DNA from: Gallionella sp.
GTDB lineage: Bacteria > Pseudomonadota > Gammaproteobacteria > Burkholderiales > Gallionellaceae
Direction: 5' to 3'
DNA: 10,769 nucleotides
NCBI GenBank assembly: GCA_029850565.1
Contig: JARCRR010000106.1
Span: 1-10,769 of the forward strand
The position numbers were made by a program, and so were the translations under genes. The notes beneath the pieces were generated by a model that searched no databases, had not been told where the DNA came from, and saw nothing but the letters and a program-made list of their open reading frames with translations. Positions within the stretch are counted from its first letter, which is position 1. Each line of letters begins with the position of its first letter. This document shows positions 6,453-10,769 of this stretch, piece by piece.

Positions 6453-7376
6453 TTACACCCAATCTTTGGGCACAAGATACTTGTCGTACAACTCGGCTTC
6501 CGGCGTGCCTGCCTCCGGATGCCAGTCGTAGCGCCATTTCACCAGCGGCGGCATGGAGAGCAGGATGGATTCGGTGCGGCCGTTCGATTGCAGACCAAAG
6601 ATGGTGCCGCGGTCGATGACCAGATTGAATTCGACATAGCGTCCGCGACGATAGAGTTGGAAGTCGCGCTCACGTTCGCCGTAAGGTGTGTCCATGCGCT
6701 TCTCCAGCAACGGCACATAAGCCGAGAGGTAATGGTCTCCGACGCTTTGCTGGATGGCGAATGCGGATTCGAAGTTCGGCTCACTCAGATCGTCGAAGAA
6801 GATACCGCCCACACCGCGCGGTTCGTTGCGGTGTTTGAGGAAGAAGTATTCGTCGCACCATTTCTTGTAGCGCGCGTGATGGTCGCCGTTGAACGGGGCA
6901 AGCGAGTTCTTGCAGATCTGGTGGAAGTGCTGCGCGTCCTCCTCGAAGCCGTAGTAGGGTGTGAGGTCCATGCCGCCGCCGAACCAGAACACTTTCTCGC
7001 CGTTGGGTTTGTGTGCCATGAACATGCGCACGTTGGCATGCGAGGTCGGTGCGTAAGGGTTGCGCGGATGCATCACCAGCGATACCCCCATCGCCTCCCA
7101 ACTGCAGCCGGCCAGCTCGGGGCGGTGCGCGGTAGCCGAGGCGGGCATCTTGTCGCCCTGTACATGCGAGAAAGCCACACCGCCGCGTTCCAGCACGTTG
7201 CCTTCTTCGATGATGCAACTGATGCCCTCACCTTTGCCGATGCCGCCACTGCCAGTGGCGCGCGTCCATTTGTCGCGCAAGAACTTCTTGCCGTCGACTT
7301 GCTCGAGGCGATCGACGATGAGTTCTTGCAATTGCAGCAGGTATTGTTTGACGGGGCTTGAATCGATGTCGCTCAT
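6453..7376 (-). CDS. hemF: Oxygen-dependent coproporphyrinogen III oxidase
   Basis: 307 residues, close to the E. coli length of 299; ATG at 7376 with GGAG five bases upstream. It turns coproporphyrinogen III into protoporphyrinogen IX using O2, a late step of haem synthesis in the cytoplasm. Conserved blocks are WEAMGVSLVMHPRNPYAPTSHANVR (93-117), GGGMDLTPYYG (133-143), HARYKKWCDEYFFLKHRNEPRG (167-188), GGIFFDD (190-196) and YVEFNLVIDRGTIFGLQSNGRTES (247-270). No key block is missing, so it should be active. It lies 142 bases after tsaC, with a palindromic element in between, and 20 bases before the methyltransferase gene. A broken copy of its 3' part lies about 800 bases further along. HemF needs oxygen, which marks the host as aerobic or microaerophilic; an oxygen-independent HemN elsewhere is possible but not seen here. 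Confidence 0.97.
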   Translation of the reverse strand: MSDIDSSPVKQYLLQLQELIVDRLEQVDGKKFLRDKWTRATGSGGIGKGEGISCIIEEGNVLERGGVAFSHVQGDKMPASATAHRPELAGCSWEAMGVSLVMHPRNPYAPTSHANVRMFMAHKPNGEKVFWFGGGMDLTPYYGFEEDAQHFHQICKNSLAPFNGDHHARYKKWCDEYFFLKHRNEPRGVGGIFFDDLSEPNFESAFAIQQSVGDHYLSAYVPLLEKRMDTPYGERERDFQLYRRGRYVEFNLVIDRGTIFGLQSNGRTESILLSMPPLVKWRYDWHPEAGTPEAELYDKYLVPKDWV

Positions 7377-7393
7377 ATTCTCTCCGGTGGCTT

Positions 7394-7508
7394 CGTCATT
7401 CCGGCGCAGGCCGGAATCCAGTCAATCAAAAGCGCCTCCGCATCACGGAGACAAAACCAACTGCTTGTTTGATAAAAACGCTGGATTCCGGCCTGCGCCG
7501 GAATGACG
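7394..7508. repeat. 115-base element with perfect 28-base inverted arms (REP/MITE-like)
   Basis: Arms 7394-7421 and 7481-7508 are exact reverse complements around a 59-base centre. Each arm is itself a palindrome: ATTCCGGC and GCCGGAAT, separated by four bases (7398-7417 and 7485-7504). Inside, ATCAAA (7425-7430) pairs with TTTGAT (7468-7473), and CTCCG (7436-7440) with CGGAG (7446-7450), so the whole element can fold into one long hairpin. It resembles the GTCATTCC-GC/GC-GGAATCCAG palindromes dispersed in many beta- and gammaproteobacteria, including the Neisseria dRS3 kind; such repeats are often scattered in spacers. Lying between tsaC and hemF it could also weaken transcription into hemF. 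Confidence 0.88.
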
Positions 7509-7518
7509 GGTTTAAAAA

Positions 7519-8076
7519 TTATTTGCGCACGATTCTATCATCCGACCACGCGCGAATCGTCGATGGTTGCTTGCGTTCACCCACTTTACCCCGTAGTACC
7601 CACACTTTTTTTCCGAATAATCTATGGCACTCGGCATAGGTCTTTGCGGGGCGCTGTCCGCTGCGGTTCGCACTGGTGGACACCAATGCGCTCCCTGCAC
7701 TGCGGCATAGTCGCTTGGCAAAGGGGTGGGCGGTGAGCCGGACGGCCAGCGTGTCGTGGGTGCCGCGCAACCAACGCGGCGCAAACTCTCTGACAGGCAT
7801 CAGGTAAGTGACTGCCTGTGCGCCATCGTTCTGCAACTTGGCTTGCTCAATCAAGGTGAGCGGCCTCAGATAGCGGGCAACCTGATGGTAATGCGACGCA
7901 ATGAGAATGAGGCCTTTGCGTTGCGGGCGTTGCTTCAGTTTGAGGATGCGTTGCACGGCATTACGATTGCCGGGATCACAACCCAAGCCATAACATGACT
8001 CGGTAGGGTAGGCGATGAGACCGCCACGCTTGAGGTGCGCGGCAAGTAATCGGGCGGTAGGAATCGAACGATGCAA
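7519..8076 (-). CDS. tsaC: Threonylcarbamoyl-AMP synthase (Sua5/YrdC family)
   Basis: 185 residues, like E. coli TsaC (190). It makes threonylcarbamoyl-AMP from threonine, bicarbonate and ATP, the first step of t6A37 formation on tRNAs that read ANN codons. Motifs: GGLIAYPTESCYGLGCDP (18-35), KLKQRPQRKGLILIAS (46-61, nucleotide-binding), STSANRSG (133-140) and PSTI (171-174). The start is TTG at 8076, with GAGG five bases upstream. No in-frame ATG or GTG nearby gives the expected N terminus, and the first internal Met is residue 93, far inside the fold. It reads on the minus strand 75 bases after purD and 142 bases before hemF, apparently in a long housekeeping cluster. A few substrates of the family are hydrogenase-maturation (HypF) domains, but the short stand-alone length and motifs favour TsaC. 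Confidence 0.93.
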   Translation of the reverse strand: MHRSIPTARLLAAHLKRGGLIAYPTESCYGLGCDPGNRNAVQRILKLKQRPQRKGLILIASHYHQVARYLRPLTLIEQAKLQNDGAQAVTYLMPVREFAPRWLRGTHDTLAVRLTAHPFAKRLCRSAGSALVSTSANRSGQRPAKTYAECHRLFGKKVWVLRGKVGERKQPSTIRAWSDDRIVRK

Positions 8077-8111
8077 GAGCGCCTCTCGGTAATCTCCCTC
8101 ACCGCATTCGA

Positions 8112-8148
8112 CACCCTCTCCCGGAAGGCAAGGGCTGGGGTGAGGGTG
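8112..8148. repeat. GC-rich palindromic spacer repeat beyond the purD stop
   Basis: CACCCTC (8112-8118) pairs with GAGGGTG (8142-8148). An overlapping pairing CCCTCACC (8097-8104) with GGTGAGGG (8139-8146) offers an alternative fold. It begins four bases past the purD stop. On the plus strand a short T-run follows, but no plus-strand gene ends there, and on the purD strand no T-run follows, so it is weak as a terminator. The pattern resembles common CCCTCTCCC/GGGAGAGGG repeats of proteobacterial spacers. Confidence 0.45.
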
Positions 8149-8151
8149 CTT

Positions 8152-9423
8152 TTATTTACGGCCAATCGCGCGATAGCCGATATCTCGTCGCATCTGTGCC
8201 CCATCGAAGTGGATGGTGTCGGCAAATTCGTAGGCACGGTTCTGCGCCTGCTTCACCATGTCGCCCAGCGCGACCACACACAGCACGCGACCGCCGCTGG
8301 TGACGACCTTGCCATCCTGCATGGCGGTACCGGCATGGAACACGTGCGCATCTTCGAGTTGCTTGGGCAGCCCGGTGATGACATCGCCTTTGCGCGGTGT
8401 ATCGGGATAGTTCGCGGCAGCCATCACTACACCCAAGGCGGTGCGTCTGTCCCACTCCGCCTCTACCTTATCCAGCGTGCCGTCGATGGCGTGCTCGACG
8501 ATGGTGGCAAAGTCGCTCTTCAGACGCAACATGATGGGCTGCGTCTCGGGATCACCCATGCGACAGTTGAACTCCAACACTTTCAAACCACCATCGGGAG
8601 AGATCATCAGACCCGCATACAAAAAGCCGGTATAGGTGATGCCTTCGGACTCCATGCCGCGCACGACGGGCTGGATGACTTCGCGCAATACCTTCGCATG
8701 GATGGTAGGTGTGACCACGGGGGCCGGGGAGTACGCACCCATGCCGCCGGTGTTGGGGCCTTGGTCATTGTCCAACAGACGCTTGTGATCCTGGCTGGTC
8801 GCCATCGCCAACACGTTTCTGCCGTCGACCATCACGATGAAGCTCGCTTCCTCACCCGCGAGGAACTCTTCGATAACGACGCGCGCACCGGCATCACCCA
8901 GCTTGTTGTCGGACAACATCATGTCGATGGCATCGAACGCTTCTTGTTTCGACATCGCCACGACTACGCCCTTGCCCGCCGCCAGACCATCTGCCTTGAT
9001 GACGATAGGTGCGCCATGCTTTTCAACGTAGGCTTTTGCGGGAGCGATCTCGCTGAACGTCTCGAAGAACGCGGTGGGAATGTTGTGGCGCGTCATGAAA
9101 CGCTTGGCGAAATCCTTGGAGGATTCCAACTGCGCCGCCGCCTTGGTCGGGCCGAATATCTTCAACCCTGCTGCACGGAACGCATCCACCACACCCGCTG
9201 CCAGAGGCGCTTCCGGGCCGACGACCGTGAGTTCGATGTTCTCGCGCTTAACGAACTCGATAAGGTCCGGTATTGAAGAAATCGCGACGTTCTCCACGCC
9301 GTCTTCCAACGCCGTACCCGCATTGCCCGGTGCAACGTACACCTTCTGCACTTTAACGCCCTGCGCCAAGCGCCATGCCAGCGCGTGCTCGCGACCGCCG
9401 TTACCGATGACTAGAATCTTCAT
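8152..9423 (-). CDS. purD: Phosphoribosylamine-glycine ligase (GAR synthetase)
   Basis: 423 residues against 429 in E. coli. The ATG at 9423 (MKILVIGNGGREHAL) is chosen because GAGG lies five bases upstream and the family starts at this motif; the longer open frame adds a non-conserved stretch. The enzyme joins phosphoribosylamine and glycine with ATP, an early step of purine synthesis in the cytoplasm. Blocks: GNGGREHALAW (7-17), GPEAPLAAG (69-77), the ATP-grasp element IKADGLAAGKGVV (142-154), EEFLAGEEASF (185-195), GGMGAYSP (226-233) and FNCRMGDPETQ (285-295), which carries the metal-binding Glu/Asn region. All three domains look intact. It follows purH by 239 bases on the same strand, with a terminator-like hairpin between, so purD may have its own promoter. 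Confidence 0.97.
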   Translation of the reverse strand: MKILVIGNGGREHALAWRLAQGVKVQKVYVAPGNAGTALEDGVENVAISSIPDLIEFVKRENIELTVVGPEAPLAAGVVDAFRAAGLKIFGPTKAAAQLESSKDFAKRFMTRHNIPTAFFETFSEIAPAKAYVEKHGAPIVIKADGLAAGKGVVVAMSKQEAFDAIDMMLSDNKLGDAGARVVIEEFLAGEEASFIVMVDGRNVLAMATSQDHKRLLDNDQGPNTGGMGAYSPAPVVTPTIHAKVLREVIQPVVRGMESEGITYTGFLYAGLMISPDGGLKVLEFNCRMGDPETQPIMLRLKSDFATIVEHAIDGTLDKVEAEWDRRTALGVVMAAANYPDTPRKGDVITGLPKQLEDAHVFHAGTAMQDGKVVTSGGRVLCVVALGDMVKQAQNRAYEFADTIHFDGAQMRRDIGYRAIGRK

Positions 9424-9561
9424 AACTACCTCAATGCGTACTTGCAAACCAAACAAACAGGGGGGGTACACGTGCTGCCAGAAGAAAACTGTAATGTGCC
9501 AGTCACTTCTTAAACAAAAACTGGGGCGGCAAAATGCGCGAGTTAATACATTTCCTTGGAC

Positions 9562-9579
9562 TTCTTATCATTCTTATCA
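9562..9579. repeat. Tandem TTCTTATCA repeat (2 copies) in the purH-purD spacer
   Basis: Two exact adjacent copies of TTCTTATCA (9562-9570 and 9571-9579) stand in a very AT-rich part of the spacer. Two copies are too few to prove a binding site, but the region is the likely place of a purD promoter. Confidence 0.6.
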
Positions 9580-9604
9580 TTATTTTGAAAATACTAAAAT
9601 AATG
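9578..9604. repeat. AT-rich perfect inverted repeat in the purH-purD spacer
   Basis: CATTATTTT and AAAATAATG are perfect 9-base inverted arms around a 9-base loop. Strand-neutral; it could be a regulator site or part of a promoter. It follows the purH terminator-like hairpin on the minus strand and precedes purD by about 150 bases. I see no confident -10/-35 pair. Confidence 0.55.
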
Positions 9605-9624
9605 TTGAAGGCAACGACTCGTCG

Positions 9625-9657
9625 ATTTCCTTCCCCTTTCAACAAGGGAAAGGAAAT
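9625..9657 (-). terminator. Hairpin just after purH, terminator-like
   Basis: A 14-base-pair stem (ATTTCCTTCCCCTT with AAGGGAAAGGAAAT, one G-T wobble) around TCAAC starts five bases after the purH stop on the minus strand. No clean U-tract follows at once (CGACGAGTCG comes next), so it may be a processing hairpin, partial terminator or attenuator rather than a strong terminator. Confidence 0.55.
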
Positions 9658-9662
9658 AAGGC

Positions 9663-10769
9663 TTAATGCCTGAAGTGACGGAAGCCCGTAAACACCATCG
9701 CCAAGCCATGTTCGTCTGCCGCAGCGATGACTTCTTCGTCACGCATCGAGCCGCCCGGCTGGATGACGGCCTTGGCACCGGCTTGCGCCAGCACGTCGAT
9801 GCCGTCGCGGAACGGGAAGAAGGCATCAGAGGACACGACGGAATCCACCAAGCTCAGCCCGGCGTTCTGCGCCTTGATGCTGGCGATGCGGGTGGAATCC
9901 ACACGACTCATCTGGCCTGCGCCCACGCCCAATGTCTGGCCGCCCTTGCAGAACACGATGGCATTCGATTTCACATACTTCGCCACGCGCCATGCAAACA
10001 ACAGGTCAGTGAGCTGCTGCTGGGTCGGTTGCACCTTGCTCACGATCTTGAGTTGCGACTGTTGCACATTGAGCGCATCCGGTGATTGCACCAGCAGACC
10101 GCCGCTCACGCGCTTGAAGTCGAATTGGTTGTGCGCGTTGGACAGCGGCACGGTGAGTACGCGCACGTTCTGCTTGGCGGCGGTGACTTTCAATGCCGCT
10201 TCGGTCGCGCTCGGTGCGATGATGAGTTCGACGAACTGGTTGGCGGTGATCTGCGCGGCAGAGGCTTCATCCAACTCGCGGTTGAAGGCGATGATGCCGC
10301 CGAATGCGGAAGTGGTGTCGGTCGCATAGGCCAGCTTGTATGCGTTCAGTGGTGTGTCCGCAATGGCCACGCCGCAGGGGTTGGCATGCTTGACGATGGC
10401 GCATGCTGGCGCATCGAATGTCTTCACCAACTCCCATGCCGCATCGGCGTCGCCGATGTTGTTGTAGGAGAGTTCCTTGCCCTGCAATTGTGTGTAGTCG
10501 GAGATACCGCCCTTGACCGGATTCAGGTCACGGTAGAACGCGGCATGTTGATGCGGGTTTTCACCGTAGCGCATGTCTTGCACCTTGGCGAAGTTGAAGT
10601 TGATCTGTGCGGGGAACTCACTCTTAGCCCCATCGCTGTTGATGGCGGTGAGGTAGTTGCTGATCATGCTGTCGTAGGCGGCGGTGTGCGAGAAGGCTTT
10701 CTTGGCCAGATCGAAACGGGTCGCGTCGCTCACAGCACCCTTGTTGGTCTGCATCTCGGCCAACACATC
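9663..10769 (-). CDS. purH: AICAR transformylase / IMP cyclohydrolase, C-terminal part (cut by window end)
   Basis: 368 residues are visible, ending at the TAA at 9663-9665; the frame runs off the window with no true start, so about 150 N-terminal residues (the IMP cyclohydrolase domain of a roughly 520-residue enzyme) lie outside. The visible part is the AICAR transformylase domain: MRYGENPHQHAAFY, then IVKHANPCGVA with the catalytic Lys-His, FGGIIAFNRELD, NAIVFCKGGQTLGVGAGQMSRVDS, and SDAFFPFRDGIDVLAQAGAKAVIQPGGSMRDEE near the C terminus. It forms FAICAR from AICAR and 10-formyltetrahydrofolate and then closes the ring to IMP, the last two steps of purine synthesis. Start and promoter cannot be judged. 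The terminator-like hairpin past its stop suggests that purD downstream also has its own start of transcription. Confidence 0.96.
   Translation of the reverse strand, partial: DVLAEMQTNKGAVSDATRFDLAKKAFSHTAAYDSMISNYLTAINSDGAKSEFPAQINFNFAKVQDMRYGENPHQHAAFYRDLNPVKGGISDYTQLQGKELSYNNIGDADAAWELVKTFDAPACAIVKHANPCGVAIADTPLNAYKLAYATDTTSAFGGIIAFNRELDEASAAQITANQFVELIIAPSATEAALKVTAAKQNVRVLTVPLSNAHNQFDFKRVSGGLLVQSPDALNVQQSQLKIVSKVQPTQQQLTDLLFAWRVAKYVKSNAIVFCKGGQTLGVGAGQMSRVDSTRIASIKAQNAGLSLVDSVVSSDAFFPFRDGIDVLAQAGAKAVIQPGGSMRDEEVIAAADEHGLAMVFTGFRHFRH

Noticed and set aside
6519..7361. Plus-strand open frame opposite hemF
   Set aside because: It is a shadow of HemF; the antisense product has no motif and no ribosome site.
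8071..9276. Long plus-strand open frame (about 400 codons) opposite purD
   Set aside because: It is antisense to well-conserved PurD motifs, so the frame is a by-product of codon bias; no domain recognised.
1..10769. CRISPR array, tRNA, rRNA or riboswitch
   Set aside because: No regularly spaced direct repeats, no cloverleaf-like sequence, and no aptamer core that I recognise in the spacers; the purD and hemF leaders were read for these without result.

Overview
The window looks like chromosomal DNA of a betaproteobacterium. The evidence is the beta-type purH-purD housekeeping block, the class and length of its HemF, TsaC and PurD proteins, and a GC-rich coding style. A Nitrosomonadales or Gallionellaceae-like autotroph is a reasonable guess. 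It is an inference from gene content, not a proven placement. Oxygen-dependent HemF means the organism meets oxygen, while the oxidoreductase operon is of a type that usually works at low redox potential.

Left part (1-3972, + strand): a compact operon for a 2-oxoacid oxidoreductase. It holds the C-terminal end of an FAD/NAD(P)H electron-transfer subunit carrying two ferredoxin-type clusters, the fused gamma/alpha subunit KorA, the TPP and Fe-S subunit KorB, and a small two-CBS-domain protein. The first three genes overlap by ATGA, so they are probably translationally coupled. The layout resembles the three-subunit 2-oxoglutarate:NADP+ oxidoreductase known from Azoarcus. It would join oxidative decarboxylation (or the reverse carboxylation) of a 2-oxoacid to an NAD(P)H pool. 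The CBS protein may sense adenine nucleotides.

Middle part (3973-5811): visibly less GC-rich. It holds one minus-strand gene for a CorA-family membrane protein with an extra MgtE-N-like cytosolic domain and GMS in place of the GMN signature. Around it are gene-poor, repeat-bearing stretches. The 312-base stretch 5500-5811 holds a doubled ATTAGGG motif, a possible attC-like half site, a tiny antitoxin-like reading frame of doubtful value, a small inverted repeat, and a decayed fragment of the hemF 3' end.

Right part (5812-10769, - strand): a colinear run read from right to left: purH (cut by the window edge), purD, tsaC, hemF and a class I methyltransferase gene. It covers the last two purine-ring steps, the GAR synthetase step, tRNA threonylcarbamoyladenosine formation and a haem-biosynthesis step. 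The spacers carry a terminator-like hairpin after purH, a GC-rich palindrome after purD, and a 115-base element with perfect 28-base inverted arms between tsaC and hemF.

The most unusual items are the hemF remnant 810 bases from its source on the far side of the methyltransferase gene, the GMS-type CorA with its added domain, the nested palindromic element, and the CBS protein tied to the oxidoreductase operon. I do not see a clearly new defence or mobile system.
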